DNA of 64,000 bases. Source: Pseudoalteromonas sp. P1-25. GTDB taxonomy: Bacteria > Pseudomonadota > Gammaproteobacteria > Enterobacterales > Alteromonadaceae. The stretch is from positions 282,136 to 346,135 of the forward strand of contig NZ_LKDW01000002.1 of the NCBI RefSeq assembly GCF_001401805.1, written 5' to 3'. Shown here piece by piece: positions 27,597 through 37,109 of this stretch. Under the pieces are notes generated by a model that ran no database searches, was not told where the DNA came from, and saw only the letters and a program-made list of their open reading frames with translations. The position numbers and the translations under genes are program-made. Position 1 is the first letter of the stretch. Every line of letters starts with the position of its first letter.

Positions 27597-28188
27597 AATC
27601 TGCTTCCATCGTAAGTCTGTGTTCACTGAACCATTTGACCACCAAAGGATAGATTATATGCTCTTGTTCGTGCACGCGTTTAGCTAATGTCTCTGCTGTA
27701 TCATCCTTGAGTACAGGTATTTGCGCCTGAAGAATAACCGGACCGCCGTCTAATTCTTCAGTTACAAAGTGAACACTTACGCCATGAACATCGTCTTTTG
27801 CATCAATTGCTCTTTGGTGGGTATTCAGCCCCTGATACTTAGGCAACAAAGATGGATGAATGTTCAACATTTTTCCAACATATTTTTGCACTAAGCTAGG
27901 AGTAAGAATACGCATAAACCCAGCTAATACAACTAGATTTGGCATAAAAGAGTCAATTACATTCATTAATTGCGCATCATAGGCCTCGCGCGAGTCAAAA
28001 TCTTTATGACTGAGCACTTTTGTAGCAATGCCTGCTTGTTTTGCACGCTCTAGGCCGTAAGCGTCTGCTTTGTTGCTGATAACAGCTGCTATGTGCCCGT
28101 TTATTTCGCCGCGCTCGCAGGCATCAATAATGGCTTGTAAATTAGAACCACTACCCGATATTAATACCACTAAGCGAATGGGTGCCAT
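27541..28188 (-). CDS. purN: Phosphoribosylglycinamide formyltransferase
   Basis: Transfers a formyl group from 10-formyl-tetrahydrofolate to GAR in purine biosynthesis. It is 215 residues; the phosphate-binding loop VLISGSGSNLQAI is at about residues 7-19, catalytic Asn/His/Asp positions are covered by MLNIHPSLLPKYQGLNTH and HFVTEELDGGPVI. It starts on the base where purM ends (one-base overlap) and overlaps the DUF3108 gene at its 3' end, so the three genes form one operon. Confidence 0.96.
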   Translation of the reverse strand: MAPIRLVVLISGSGSNLQAIIDACERGEINGHIAAVISNKADAYGLERAKQAGIATKVLSHKDFDSREAYDAQLMNVIDSFMPNLVVLAGFMRILTPSLVQKYVGKMLNIHPSLLPKYQGLNTHQRAIDAKDDVHGVSVHFVTEELDGGPVILQAQIPVLKDDTAETLAKRVHEQEHIIYPLVVKWFSEHRLTMEADYAVLDEKQLPAHGAHYPQ

Positions 28189-29240
28189 TACTTAGCACCA
28201 CCTACAATTTCAACTTGCTCTTCACCAGGCGACGCGTCATGTATTTCACCTAGGTGCCATGCATTTTCGCCTAAATCTTTTAATATTGATAAGCTTTGCT
28301 CAAGCGCATCGGCTGGTACTACTAATACCATGCCTACACCACAGTTAAATGTACGGTACATTTCGTGGGTAGTAATATTGCCGTTTTCTTGTAACCAGTT
28401 AAAAACGGTTGGCCACTGCCAGCTATCACCTTTAACCACTGCTTTTGCAGAATCGGGTAATACGCGCGGAATGTTTTCCCAAAAGCCGCCACCAGTAATG
28501 TGCGAAAGGGCATGCACGTCAACTTGCTTAAATAACTCCAGTAAAGGTTTAACGTAAATACGTGTAGGTTCTAATAAGTGCTCACCTAATGTCTTACCGT
28601 CAATTACTTGGTTAGTATCGGCGTTTGATACTTCAAGTACTTTACGAATTAAAGAAAAGCCATTTGAGTGCGGACCGCTAGAGGCAAGCGCAATAAGTTG
28701 ATCGCCAGCTGCTACCTTTGTGCCATCAATAATTTTAGATTTTTCTACCACACCGGTACAAAAGCCGGCCATGTCGTAGTCTTCACCATCGTACATCCCC
28801 GGCATCTCTGCTGTTTCGCCGCCAATCAAGGCACAGCCAGAAATCTCACAGCCTTTACCAATACCGGTTACTACATCGGCCGCTGTGTCTACATCTAGTT
28901 TACCTGTTGCATAGTAATCTAGAAAAAACAGGGGTTCAGCGCCTTGTACTATTAAATCGTTTACACACATTGCAACTAAATCAATACCTACAGTGTCGTG
29001 TTTTTTTAAGTCGATAGCTAAACGTAGTTTAGTACCTACACCGTCAGTACCTGCTACTAGTACTGGCTGTTTGTAACCTTCTGGAATTTCGCAAAGAGCG
29101 CCAAAACCACCAATTCCGCCCATTACTTCTGGACGACGCGTTTTTTTAACTACGCCTTTAATACGCTCAACAAGTGCATTACCAGCGTCGATATCTACGC
29201 CCGCGTCTTTATAGCTTAATGACTGTTTTTGTTCGCTCAC
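28188..29240 (-). CDS. purM: Phosphoribosylformylglycinamidine cyclo-ligase
   Basis: Forms aminoimidazole ribonucleotide from FGAM with ATP in purine biosynthesis. It is 350 residues, the usual length. Characteristic blocks are [15 protein letters not shown] at the N-terminus, [32 protein letters not shown] and [14 protein letters not shown]. It is the first gene of purM-purN-DUF3108. I looked for a PurR box in the about 200-base upstream region and did not see a convincing one. Confidence 0.97.
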   Translation of the reverse strand: MSEQKQSLSYKDAGVDIDAGNALVERIKGVVKKTRRPEVMGGIGGFGALCEIPEGYKQPVLVAGTDGVGTKLRLAIDLKKHDTVGIDLVAMCVNDLIVQGAEPLFFLDYYATGKLDVDTAADVVTGIGKGCEISGCALIGGETAEMPGMYDGEDYDMAGFCTGVVEKSKIIDGTKVAAGDQLIALASSGPHSNGFSLIRKVLEVSNADTNQVIDGKTLGEHLLEPTRIYVKPLLELFKQVDVHALSHITGGGFWENIPRVLPDSAKAVVKGDSWQWPTVFNWLQENGNITTHEMYRTFNCGVGMVLVVPADALEQSLSILKDLGENAWHLGEIHDASPGEEQVEIVGGAK

Positions 29241-29390
29241 AGGTTTTCCTCAAATAATTGCTTGGGGTTGCTTTTCGATAGCTTAGAAACGCGCGTATTT
29301 TACAACAATTGCAACTGCGCGGCTAGCTCAAATATAGTTTTGAAATAATTAACAAGGACACTTGTCCGCTGCCTGTTGTTTAAATAAACA

Positions 29391-29415
29391 AAAAAACGCC
29401 CGTAGGCGTTTTTTT
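29391..29415. terminator. Terminator of cmoB, possibly bidirectional
   Basis: ACGCC / GGCGT stem with loop CGTA, with A6 on one side and T7 on the other. Confidence 0.8.
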
Positions 29416-29441
29416 AGTAATTAAAGGCGTTAAATTAACAG

Positions 29442-30410
29442 CTATGCTTTTGCAGTTAAAATAGCTCTAAGTGGAGCAGGGTAACCTTCAATGGTTTTGC
29501 TAGTATCGTTTGGGTCTAAAAAATCAACTAACGACTCGTTTTCCATCCAGTCGGTCTTGCGTTGCTCATCAAGCGTGGTAATTGCGCAATCTTTTATTTG
29601 CACATCTTTAAAGCCAACGCGCTCCATCCACAGTTTGAGTGCAGCAGTACTTGGAATAAACCACACATTGCGCATTTTTGCGTAGCGGTCAGTAGGTACC
29701 AATACGGTGTTTTCGTCGCCTTCAATCACTAAGGTTTCAAGCACTAACTCGCCACCTGGGCGAAGCTGCGCTTTTAACTGCGCTAAAAAATCAATTGGCG
29801 AGCGACGATGATAAAGCACCCCCATCGAAAACACCGTATCAAAGGCTTTAAGCTCAGGGAGGGCCTCTACACCTAGCGGTAATAAATGCACGTTTTCATC
29901 TGGGTTGTAGTGTTTAATAGCCTGAAACTGACACAAAAATAAATCAGACGGGTCAATACCCACAACAAACTTTGCCCCCTCACCGCGCATGCGCCATAAG
30001 TGATAGCCAGAGCCGCAGCCTATATCTAACACTGTACGGCCTTTTAATGGCTCAATGTGAGGAAGCAGACGGTCCCATTTCCAATCGCTGCGCCACTCTG
30101 TGTTTATTGCAATACCGTGTACAGTAAAGGGACCTTTTCGCCATGGCATCATGCGTTTTAATAAATGCGTAGCTTGTTTTTGCTCGCCTTCGCTCATTTC
30201 CCCCGGTGCGCCAATTTCTACTTTAGTAGCAATATCAACGTGGGTTGTTTTTACTTCAGGCAAATTTTTAAGTACTTTTTGCCATTTTGGTAAATCGCCA
30301 TGGCTTGCCTCGTTTTGCCAATGTTTTAATTGACCGGGTAGGGTTTCTAGCCAGTGGCTAAGCGGGCTTTGTGCAATTGCTGCGTAAAATTGGTTAAACC
30401 ATTGAGACAT
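29442..30410 (-). CDS. cmoB: tRNA U34 carboxymethyltransferase
   Basis: Uses carboxy-SAM made by CmoA to convert 5-hydroxyuridine 34 to 5-carboxymethoxyuridine (cmo5U) in tRNA. It is 322 residues. The SAM-type motif [21 protein letters not shown] and the blocks [19 protein letters not shown] and [15 protein letters not shown] are diagnostic for CmoB. It lies 12 bases downstream of cmoA on the same strand and is certainly co-transcribed, the conserved order of this pathway. Confidence 0.97.
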   Translation of the reverse strand: MSQWFNQFYAAIAQSPLSHWLETLPGQLKHWQNEASHGDLPKWQKVLKNLPEVKTTHVDIATKVEIGAPGEMSEGEQKQATHLLKRMMPWRKGPFTVHGIAINTEWRSDWKWDRLLPHIEPLKGRTVLDIGCGSGYHLWRMRGEGAKFVVGIDPSDLFLCQFQAIKHYNPDENVHLLPLGVEALPELKAFDTVFSMGVLYHRRSPIDFLAQLKAQLRPGGELVLETLVIEGDENTVLVPTDRYAKMRNVWFIPSTAALKLWMERVGFKDVQIKDCAITTLDEQRKTDWMENESLVDFLDPNDTSKTIEGYPAPLRAILTAKA

Positions 30411-30422
30411 ACATTACTCTTT

Positions 30423-31148
30423 TTATTTAATTGCTACCATTGAGCAAAAATTAAAACATTGATACCACACCTGCGTTTGGCTAAAACCAATGTCGCTTAA
30501 ACGATTAAAGTGCGTGCTTAGTGTATCGGGGCGCATCACGTTTTCAATGGCTGTACGTTTTTGGCTTATTTCAAGCTCTGAGTAGCCATTGTGGCGTTTA
30601 AAGTCGTGGTGCAAATCAATTAATAAATTATCGCACTGTTCGTTTTCGGCTTTAATTTTTTCGCTAAGAAGTAGTACGCCACCGGGTTTTAAGTTAGCGT
30701 AAATTTTTTCAAGCACGGCTTGGCGCTGTAAAGGCGGAATAAATTGCAAGGTAAAATTCATGGCCACTACCGACGCATTTTGAATCTCAAGCTCGTTAAT
30801 ATCGCCTAAAGTTACTGTAACAGGCACGTCTGACTTAAAGCCTTGTAAATGAACCTTACAACGCTCAACCATAGCTTGTGAGTTATCTACAGCAATAATG
30901 TGGCAGTTATCGGTGCGAATATTACGGCGCATGCTTAGGGTAACCGCACCAAGCGAGCAGCCTAAATCGTAAAGGTTTGAATTACTTTGCGCATATTCAC
31001 CGGCCAATTTACCCATAGTGCTTACAATGGTGGCGTATCCAGGGACAGAGCGCTGGATCATATCTGGAAAAACCTCAACCACATTTTGGTCAAAGCTAAA
31101 ATCTTTTACTTGTTGCTCAGAGGCGTAAATACTGTCTTTTATACTCAC
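30423..31148 (-). CDS. cmoA: Carboxy-S-adenosyl-L-methionine synthase
   Basis: Makes carboxy-SAM from SAM and prephenate for CmoB. It is 241 residues. DLGCSLGAVTLSMRR is the cofactor motif, and VEVFPDMIQRSVPGYATIV, VAMNFTLQFIPP and LSEKI are conserved CmoA blocks. It is the first gene of the cmoA-cmoB operon and divergent from the DUF3334 gene, with a 116-base shared upstream region. Confidence 0.96.
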   Translation of the reverse strand: MSIKDSIYASEQQVKDFSFDQNVVEVFPDMIQRSVPGYATIVSTMGKLAGEYAQSNSNLYDLGCSLGAVTLSMRRNIRTDNCHIIAVDNSQAMVERCKVHLQGFKSDVPVTVTLGDINELEIQNASVVAMNFTLQFIPPLQRQAVLEKIYANLKPGGVLLLSEKIKAENEQCDNLLIDLHHDFKRHNGYSELEISQKRTAIENVMRPDTLSTHFNRLSDIGFSQTQVWYQCFNFCSMVAIK

Positions 31149-31264
31149 TAAGGCAGTCTCTTTAAAAATAATGGCACTATTTTAACATTTTATGCTGGAT
31201 AGTCAGTGATAAATTCAGTAGCTTGGCTAGAATTATGAATAATAAGTATAAAAGAGAACGTTAA

Positions 31265-31954
31265 ATGAGCAAAAGTAAGGTAATTAGCACAGACGATATA
31301 TTAGCAACCCTATGTCATTCAGTGACTGGGGTCCTGTCATCAGCCAGTGGCAACGAAATTAGCTACTCCGCCATGGTGCAAAAAATAACACGCACCTGTA
31401 TGCGACCAGACATTGGCTGTTTTGTATTATTTGATGGTGGCTTTACAGGCCTTGTTGTAACCAACTTTACTGCGCAAGCGGCAATGGAAATTTACGGCGA
31501 TTACATGCGCAATATGGGCATGCCTGAAGAGGAAATTGCCCACAGTCATTTATCCGATGACGTTTCAAATGTAATGGGCGAGCTGATGAACCAAATTGTA
31601 GGCGACTTTACCTCTAAAGTGCGCGAGCAATTACATACCTCTATTACACAAAACCAGCCAAAAATGATGGCAATCAACAAGCAAGTGCAAATATCGGTAG
31701 ATACTACAATGGATCGCCCTCAAGCACGCCGCGTAACCTTTACTACACGCAACCAAAATATCTTTTACCTAGAGCTGGCAATGGATAAAACGGAGTTTAT
31801 TAAACTACACGACTTCGACATTGTAGAAGCCATAGACCCTGATGATATTATTGAAAATGAAGCTAAACAAAAGGCTCAAAAAGAGAAAGCTAAGTCAAAA
31901 GAAGCAGAGCAAGATGATGCCGATGACGACTTTATGGCTGAACTAGGGCTGTAA
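31265..31954 (+). CDS. DUF3334 protein with CheX-like fold
   Basis: A cytosolic protein of 229 residues. The stretch MGMPEEEIAHSHLSDDVSNVMGELMNQIVGDF has the ExxN-like helix (GELMNQIVG) typical of CheX/CheC phosphatases, and the DUF3334 family shows this fold. It could dephosphorylate a response regulator, but no chemotaxis gene is nearby. The last 40 residues are a highly charged low-complexity tail (KQKAQKEKAKSKEAEQDDADDD). A GAGAACG-type Shine-Dalgarno lies before ATG 31265. Function remains unproven. Confidence 0.75.
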   Translation: MSKSKVISTDDILATLCHSVTGVLSSASGNEISYSAMVQKITRTCMRPDIGCFVLFDGGFTGLVVTNFTAQAAMEIYGDYMRNMGMPEEEIAHSHLSDDVSNVMGELMNQIVGDFTSKVREQLHTSITQNQPKMMAINKQVQISVDTTMDRPQARRVTFTTRNQNIFYLELAMDKTEFIKLHDFDIVEAIDPDDIIENEAKQKAQKEKAKSKEAEQDDADDDFMAELGL

Positions 31955-31955
31955 T

Positions 31956-31987
31956 GTAGGTTGGGTTGAGCGAAGCGAAACCCAACA
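31956..31987. repeat. Dispersed hairpin repeat (GTTGGGTT ... AACCCAAC)
   Basis: GTTGGGTT and AACCCAAC flank the loop GAGCGAAGCGA. This sequence type is a common intergenic repeat in many gammaproteobacteria; here it directly follows the stop of the DUF3334 gene. Confidence 0.6.
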
Positions 31988-32013
31988 CGCTTTTGAGCTG
32001 TCAGTTTTAAGCT

Positions 32014-32141
32014 ATCAGCGGTCAGTATAAAAGTTACGATAGAGAACGCGATTTTAAATCGCGTTTTTTATTATTGAGCATTTTGATTACGAGTTAGGTT
32101 GTATTTATATTTTCGCTGACTGATGACCGCTGACCGCTGAT
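32014..32141. repeat. Small element bounded by 12-base inverted repeats
   Basis: ATCAGCGGTCAG (32014-32025) and CTGACCGCTGAT (32130-32141) are perfect inverted repeats about 116 bases apart at their starts. Between them is an intrinsic terminator. The right arm reaches the stop codon of the metallopeptidase gene. No coding capacity. Confidence 0.5.
32045..32069. terminator. Bidirectional intrinsic terminator
   Basis: AACGCGATTT / AAATCGCGTT stem followed by T5 on the plus strand, between the convergent DUF3334 and metallopeptidase genes. Confidence 0.75.
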
Positions 32142-32635
32142 CAATAAGGATTCTCTCCCATAGCTACCACCACACAAAAAATTCGTAAATCTAACTCTAA
32201 CTGATGGTATTGCGGCTCCATGTGGCAGCACAGTTTATAAAAGCTTTTGTTGTGATCTTTTTCTTTAAAATGTGCGAGCTCGTGCACCACTAAGGCTTTT
32301 AATAAAGGCTCAGGCGCACGCAGCAAATCACTGTTAATCGCTAAATCGTGCTTTCGGGTTTTACCTTGCATGCGGTAGGTGTGAGTACCGAGTGCGTTGG
32401 TGACCATATCGCCTTGTTTTTTAAATGCAGCACGGCCAAACGGTGGGGCGTTTTTTAAATACTGTTTTTTTAAATTTGTAGCGTAGCTGTAAAGCAGTTT
32501 ATCGGTGGTGATGGTGTGCGCGTGTGGGTACTTTTTAAGTAAGTAGTCACACACCTTGTTGTTATTTATAAGGCTTAATACTTGCTCAACAATGTTAGCT
32601 GGGTAGCCGGTAAAGTAACGTGCGTATTCACTCAT
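32141..32635 (-). CDS. YgjP-like zinc metallopeptidase
   Basis: A small soluble protein of 164 residues with the zinc motif VVHELAHFKEKDHNKSFYKLC: HELAH supplies two histidines and DHNKSFY the third, as in the YgjP/WLM (DUF45) family. There is no signal peptide, so it is probably cytosolic. It lies 13 bases downstream of the DUF72 gene and is likely co-transcribed. The substrate is unknown. Confidence 0.8.
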   Translation of the reverse strand: MSEYARYFTGYPANIVEQVLSLINNNKVCDYLLKKYPHAHTITTDKLLYSYATNLKKQYLKNAPPFGRAAFKKQGDMVTNALGTHTYRMQGKTRKHDLAINSDLLRAPEPLLKALVVHELAHFKEKDHNKSFYKLCCHMEPQYHQLELDLRIFCVVVAMGENPY

Positions 32636-32648
32636 TTTTATTCTCTAT

Positions 32649-33497
32649 TTAAAAAAGCGTTGGCTGGTGGGCTTCTTTTTCGCCACTGAATGGGTTTAAT
32701 ACCGGGTGATTATACCCTAGGTCTTTACAAAACTGCCTAGCAAGTAACGGAGACTCTTGGTTGTCGGCAGTATGAAAAAACACATACGGGCTTTTGCCCT
32801 CATCAAGCCATTGTTTTACTTTACCAAGCCACGGCTTGTAAAAAGATTTATAGTCGTTTTGTAAATCGGCTATGACAAAGCGGGCCATGGGCTGCGAGCC
32901 AGTCGCTATTGCATGTACAGGTAAGTGGGGCTTTTTTTGTTGCGCATCTATTAGCGCCTCGGTGGTGGGCTTTACTGAAAAAAGCGCACGGGTATCCATA
33001 GAAATACGGTTTATATTATTTGCCATTAATAGCTGATTAAGGGCAATTTCGGCCTCACCTTTTTTAAAAAAATCAGTATGGCGTACTTCTACGCCGTAAT
33101 TTAGCTCTTTGGGGAGCAAGCTAATAAATTGCGTTAATTTAGGTAAATCGTTTGGACCAAACGCTTTGGGTAATTGCAACATTATTTGTCCTGTTTTTTC
33201 AAGTATTGGGGCAAATAACGCAAGCCAGTCATTAAGTTCTGTTTGAACATTACTAAGCGCAAGCTCGTGGCTAAAACGGCGATGAAATTTAAACGTAAAC
33301 TTAAAATTGTCGGGTACGCTTTGTGCCCAGCGTAAAACGGTGCTTGGTGCTGGATCTGCGTAAAAGCTGGTGTTGCCTTCAACTGAGTTAAAATGCTGGG
33401 CATATTGGTTTAGCATATCGACATTTTTACATTGGCGGGTAAATAAGTTGCCTTTCCAGGCGCTGCTCGACCACTGAGGGCATCCAATATATAACAT
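32649..33497 (-). CDS. DUF72 (YecE-like) protein
   Basis: A predicted TIM-barrel protein of 282 residues. Family marks are the opening YIGCPQWSSSAWKGNLF, the block YAQHFNSVEGNTSFYADPAP, FTFKFHRRFSHEL, and the late YVFFHTADNQESPLLA. DUF72 proteins are widespread but lack an established activity; a relation to barrel-type enzymes or nucleases has been proposed. It is the first gene of a two-gene unit with the metallopeptidase and is divergent from aspS. Confidence 0.88.
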   Translation of the reverse strand: MLYIGCPQWSSSAWKGNLFTRQCKNVDMLNQYAQHFNSVEGNTSFYADPAPSTVLRWAQSVPDNFKFTFKFHRRFSHELALSNVQTELNDWLALFAPILEKTGQIMLQLPKAFGPNDLPKLTQFISLLPKELNYGVEVRHTDFFKKGEAEIALNQLLMANNINRISMDTRALFSVKPTTEALIDAQQKKPHLPVHAIATGSQPMARFVIADLQNDYKSFYKPWLGKVKQWLDEGKSPYVFFHTADNQESPLLARQFCKDLGYNHPVLNPFSGEKEAHQPTLF

Positions 33498-33609
33498 AAA
33501 AAGGGTGGCTTAATGACTTTGTGGCGCTAGTGTAACAAATACATACCGTGCTTGCTGTAAATTCAACCGCCGAAGTTCAACACGCCCTAGCATCTTGATA
33601 CTACTTGGG

Positions 33610-33615
33610 TATAAT
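33610..33615 (+). promoter_or_regulatory. Candidate -10 element for aspS
   Basis: A perfect TATAAT preceded by GGG lies about 130 bases before the aspS start. No good -35 is visible at 16-18 bases, so this is tentative. Confidence 0.35.
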
Positions 33616-33744
33616 GCAGGGCTTAATTCGATTATTTTTAGATTGCTAGCGGCTTTATTTGTATTGTGGTGACCTGTTTTTTAAATCACACGCCTTAAAA
33701 CAAATAAATTTAACCGTTCAAGCCTTTTATCTGACAGGAAAACT

Positions 33745-35523
33745 ATGCGCTCTATATATTGCGGACAGCTAAATAAAACTCACGTAGATCAAGAAGTTGA
33801 ACTATGTGGCTGGATCAACAAACGACGTGACCTTGGTGGACTTATCTTTGTCGATTTACGCGATAGAGAAGGGTTAGTACAAGTTGTATTCGATCCAGAG
33901 GTTGAAGGGTTAATGGATACCGCTAACAAACTTCGTCAAGAATTTTGTGTTCAGTTAAAAGGGGTTGTTCGTGCACGCCCAGAAAGCCAAGTTAATAAAG
34001 ACATGGCAACAGGCGAAGTAGAAATTTTAGGTACTGAGCTAACTATTATTAACCGCTCTGAGCCGCTTCCGCTTGATTTTAACCAGACCAATTCAGAAGA
34101 GCGTCGCTTAAAATACCGCTACTTAGATTTACGTCGCCTTGAAATGAGCGACCGTATTAAACTGCGCGCTAAAGCAAGCAGCTTTGTTCGTCGCTTTTTA
34201 GATGACAATGGCTTTTTAGACATTGAAACACCTGTACTTACCAAAGCAACACCAGAAGGTGCACGCGATTACTTAGTACCGAGTCGTGTTCATAAAGGTA
34301 GCTTTTATGCATTACCACAGTCACCACAGTTGTTTAAGCAATTGTTGATGATGTCGGGTTTTGACCGTTATTACCAAATTGTTAAATGTTTTCGTGATGA
34401 AGATTTACGTGCCGATCGCCAACCTGAATTTACCCAAATAGATTTAGAAACCTCGTTCATGAGCTCTGATCAAGTACGTGCTATGACCGAAAAAATGATC
34501 CGTGAAATGTGGCAATCATTATTAAACGTTGATTTAGGCGATTTTCCAATTATGCCTTACTCTGAGGCAATGAGCCTATACGGTTCTGATAAGCCAGATT
34601 TACGTAACCCAATGAAGTTAGTTGATGTTGCAGATTTGGTAAAAGACGTAGAGTTTAACGTATTTTCAGGCCCAGCTAACGACGAAAAAGGCCGTGTTGC
34701 TGTATTAACAGTACCAGGTGGCGCTAAACTTTCGCGTAAGCAGCTTGACGATTACACTAAGTTTATTGGCATTTACGGCGCTAAAGGCATGGCGTGGATG
34801 AAAGTAAACGACCGTGATGCCGGCGCTGAGGGTGTTCAATCTCCAGTGGCTAAGTTTTTAAACGAAGAGGTAATTACCCAGTTACTTGAGCGTACTAACG
34901 CACAAACAGGCGATATTATTTTATTTGGTGCCGATACACGCAACGTTGTAAACGAAGCTATGGGCGCGCTTCGCTTGAAGATTGGTGTTGATTTAGAAAT
35001 CACTAATCTTGATAGTTGGGCGCCACTTTGGGTTGTTGACTTCCCAATGTTTGAAGAAGATGACGAAGGCACGTTACATGCTGTGCATCATCCATTTACT
35101 GCACCTAAAGATATCAGCGCAGAAGAGCTTGAAGCAAACCCAGCAGCGGCTATTTCAGATGCCTACGACATGGTATTAAATGGCTACGAAGTAGGTGGTG
35201 GTTCGGTGCGTATTCATAATGCAGATATGCAAGAGGCCGCATTTAGAATTTTAGGAATTGAAGCACAAGAGCAACAAGACAAGTTTGGCTTTTTACTTGA
35301 TGCCCTTAAATACGGCACACCGCCACATGCTGGTTTAGCCTTTGGTCTTGACCGTTTAGTTATGCTTTTATGTGGCACTGATAACATTCGTGACGTTATT
35401 GCGTTCCCTAAAACCACTCAAGCATCGTGCTTATTAACCGATGCACCTAGCAAAGCGAATAGCGACTCGTTAACTGAGCTTGCGATCAGTGTGGTAGAAA
35501 AAGCAATACCTAGCGAAGAGTAA
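33745..35523 (+). CDS. aspS: Aspartyl-tRNA synthetase
   Basis: Charges tRNA-Asp with aspartate. It is 592 residues, the bacterial-type length including the GAD insertion domain. It has an OB-fold anticodon-binding domain at the N-terminus ([22 protein letters not shown]), class II motif 2 ([19 protein letters not shown]) and motif 3 ([13 protein letters not shown]). An AGGAAAAC ribosome-binding site precedes ATG 33745. It is a single gene with its own terminator. Its tRNA substrate is encoded in seven copies at 14.9-15.7 kb. Confidence 0.98.
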   Translation: MRSIYCGQLNKTHVDQEVELCGWINKRRDLGGLIFVDLRDREGLVQVVFDPEVEGLMDTANKLRQEFCVQLKGVVRARPESQVNKDMATGEVEILGTELTIINRSEPLPLDFNQTNSEERRLKYRYLDLRRLEMSDRIKLRAKASSFVRRFLDDNGFLDIETPVLTKATPEGARDYLVPSRVHKGSFYALPQSPQLFKQLLMMSGFDRYYQIVKCFRDEDLRADRQPEFTQIDLETSFMSSDQVRAMTEKMIREMWQSLLNVDLGDFPIMPYSEAMSLYGSDKPDLRNPMKLVDVADLVKDVEFNVFSGPANDEKGRVAVLTVPGGAKLSRKQLDDYTKFIGIYGAKGMAWMKVNDRDAGAEGVQSPVAKFLNEEVITQLLERTNAQTGDIILFGADTRNVVNEAMGALRLKIGVDLEITNLDSWAPLWVVDFPMFEEDDEGTLHAVHHPFTAPKDISAEELEANPAAAISDAYDMVLNGYEVGGGSVRIHNADMQEAAFRILGIEAQEQQDKFGFLLDALKYGTPPHAGLAFGLDRLVMLLCGTDNIRDVIAFPKTTQASCLLTDAPSKANSDSLTELAISVVEKAIPSEE

Positions 35524-35556
35524 TATCGCGCGCAGTAGATGCGCCTCGCTAGATTT

Positions 35557-35590
35557 AAAAGCCCTTAGGAGTATGCCTAGGGGTTTTTTT
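35557..35590 (+). terminator. Intrinsic terminator of aspS
   Basis: Stem built on GCCCTTAGG / CCTAGGGG followed by T7. Confidence 0.8.
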
Positions 35591-35726
35591 ATGGTTAAAT
35601 TTAAAGTAGTTTAAATATTATACTAATCGATTTAAATATTTAGCCTTTTATCATTCTATTTATTTGTCGCTATAAATGGTTAGTAACTTAAGCAGATTGG
35701 TAGTATCCAATAGAGAGGGAGTTCTT

Positions 35727-35957
35727 ATGTCGTTTAATCTCACATTATTTGGTGAATTTTTAGCGTTTTTTATTTTATTTTGCATTCCAATTTTTGCGCT
35801 TATTAGCTACAAAATAGGTAAACGTAAAAGCACCATGCCGGGCGTGTTAGCCTTTGTAGGTGGATGCTTAGCGATATTTCCGCTGTTTGGCCTAATTTTT
35901 ATCGCCTTATTAGCGCTTAAACAAGATTTGCCAAAAACCAGCCCTTATGCCCATTAA
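35727..35957 (+). CDS. Small membrane protein, 76 aa
   Basis: I do not recognise a family. The protein has two transmembrane helices: about residues 5-26 (LTLFGEFLAFFILFCIPIFALIS) and 36-60 (GVLAFVGGCLAIFPLFGLIFIALLA), joined by a short basic loop KIGKRKST, and a short soluble tail. I chose ATG 35727, which is preceded by GAGGGA; an in-frame start at 35676 would add 17 residues without a ribosome-binding site. The overall look is that of a small inner-membrane regulator or cation channel-like peptide, but nothing more can be said. Confidence 0.65.
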   Translation: MSFNLTLFGEFLAFFILFCIPIFALISYKIGKRKSTMPGVLAFVGGCLAIFPLFGLIFIALLALKQDLPKTSPYAH

Positions 35958-35986
35958 ACAACCCTAAATATGGACACGTAGTCACA

Positions 35987-36583
35987 GTGCCAATTTCAAA
36001 TAATAACTATTATTGCGATCAGCAATTTAGTGCCTTACAGCTAGCAAAAAATACAATCGAAAACACAGAATTTGAAGCGTGTACGTTTACTGAGTGTGAT
36101 TTCTCACAGGCGCAATTTAAAACGTGCCGATTTATAGAGTGCAGTTTTAAAAATTGTAATTTGTCGTCACTCAAGTGGGACTATAGCTCCCTTGAAAGTG
36201 TAAGCTTTAGCCATTGTAAGTTAAACAGCGTGCAATGGAGCAATGCTGATTGGGGAGCCCTAAGTATTGATGCGCCGGTGAGCTTTAATAGCTGTGAGCT
36301 TAGTAACAGCTCTTTTTTTGACTTAACGTTAAATTCACTCAAATTAATTCATTGCTTTGCAAAAAATGTTGATTTTAGACATGCCAATTTAAAGCAAAGT
36401 ACATTTACAGGGAGTAATTTTCGCGATAGTGAGTTTTTTCAAACCAATTTAACTAAGTGTGACTTTGTTGGCGCAACTGAGTTTAATATTGATTTGAACA
36501 ATAATATATTAGCGGGGGCAAAGTTCGAGCGCTTTGAAGCACTTAACTTGCTTACAAGCCTTGATATAGAGCTCTGTAACTAA
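35987..36583 (+). CDS. Pentapeptide-repeat protein with Qnr-like layout
   Basis: A right-handed beta-helix protein of 198 residues. Repeats of the form A(C/D)LxF are clear: FEACTFTECDFSQAQFKTCRFIECSFKNC and again DFRHANLKQSTFTGSNFRDSEFFQTNL. A hydrophobic C-terminal segment (GAKFERFEALNLLTSLDIEL) parallels the dimerisation tail of Qnr proteins. Qnr proteins protect gyrase from quinolones and from some toxins; I infer at most a distant relation. The start GTG 35987 has a poor ribosome-binding site. It lies just downstream of the small membrane gene. Confidence 0.75.
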   Translation: MPISNNNYYCDQQFSALQLAKNTIENTEFEACTFTECDFSQAQFKTCRFIECSFKNCNLSSLKWDYSSLESVSFSHCKLNSVQWSNADWGALSIDAPVSFNSCELSNSSFFDLTLNSLKLIHCFAKNVDFRHANLKQSTFTGSNFRDSEFFQTNLTKCDFVGATEFNIDLNNNILAGAKFERFEALNLLTSLDIELCN

Positions 36584-36600
36584 TTATCCGATGATTGAGG

Positions 36601-36636
36601 TTATTTAGAAGCTGCAAATTACGAGCTTCTAAATAA
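36601..36636. repeat. Perfect 13-base inverted repeat between convergent genes
   Basis: TTATTTAGAAGCT and AGCTTCTAAATAA flank a 10-base loop. It sits between the convergent pentapeptide gene and the gene at 36660; no U-tract follows on either strand, so it is only a possible terminator. Confidence 0.5.
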
Positions 36637-36659
36637 GTTAGTGACCAGTAGCTAACTAA

Positions 36660-36983
36660 TTAACAGCTAGGGCCATTTTTGTTACGTGCGCTAGCAAGTG
36701 TGCGGGCAATTTCAAGCAGTGCAGGGGTAATGTCATCAGCGCCGTCTTTAATTAGCTTAGTTACATCACCTGATGAATATAAGCTATCGCGCGGCGACTT
36801 AATGCCAAGCTCGCGAACAAAGTCTTTTGTTTTACCTGTACTGCCCGTTTCAATAAATTTAAAAATAATACGCTCGTTGTTACTTTTTGGCTCGGCCTGT
36901 AACACGGCGATTTCTTCTTTATAGGCTTCTATTCGACTTTGCAAAATGTCGATACGTTGTTCAATAGTGCTGTATGATTTCAT
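36660..36983 (-). CDS. Hypothetical protein with N-terminal coiled coil, 107 aa
   Basis: I do not recognise the family. Residues 1-35 (IEQRIDILQSRIEAYKEEIAVLQAEP) form a heptad-patterned helix, likely a coiled-coil dimerisation segment; then comes a charged soluble part (DFVRELGIKSPRDSLYSSGDVTKLI). I chose ATG 36983, although its ribosome-binding site is weak; the open frame extends to 37040 but adds a hydrophobic stretch that does not look like a signal peptide. It is a single gene, convergent with the pentapeptide gene. Confidence 0.55.
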   Translation of the reverse strand: MKSYSTIEQRIDILQSRIEAYKEEIAVLQAEPKSNNERIIFKFIETGSTGKTKDFVRELGIKSPRDSLYSSGDVTKLIKDGADDITPALLEIARTLASARNKNGPSC

Positions 36984-37109
36984 GGGGTACTTTTCTAAAT
37001 TAACTAAAAATAATACCTGTATTATCGCATACATTAGCAATGGCGCGCGCTAACCTTTATAGTAAAAGTTATTTTTATTTAAAAACAATAATTTATACGA
37101 TTTAAAAAC

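Noticed and set aside
29241..29390. PurR operator before purM
   Set aside because: No sequence close to the consensus ACGCAAACGTTTGCGT was seen.
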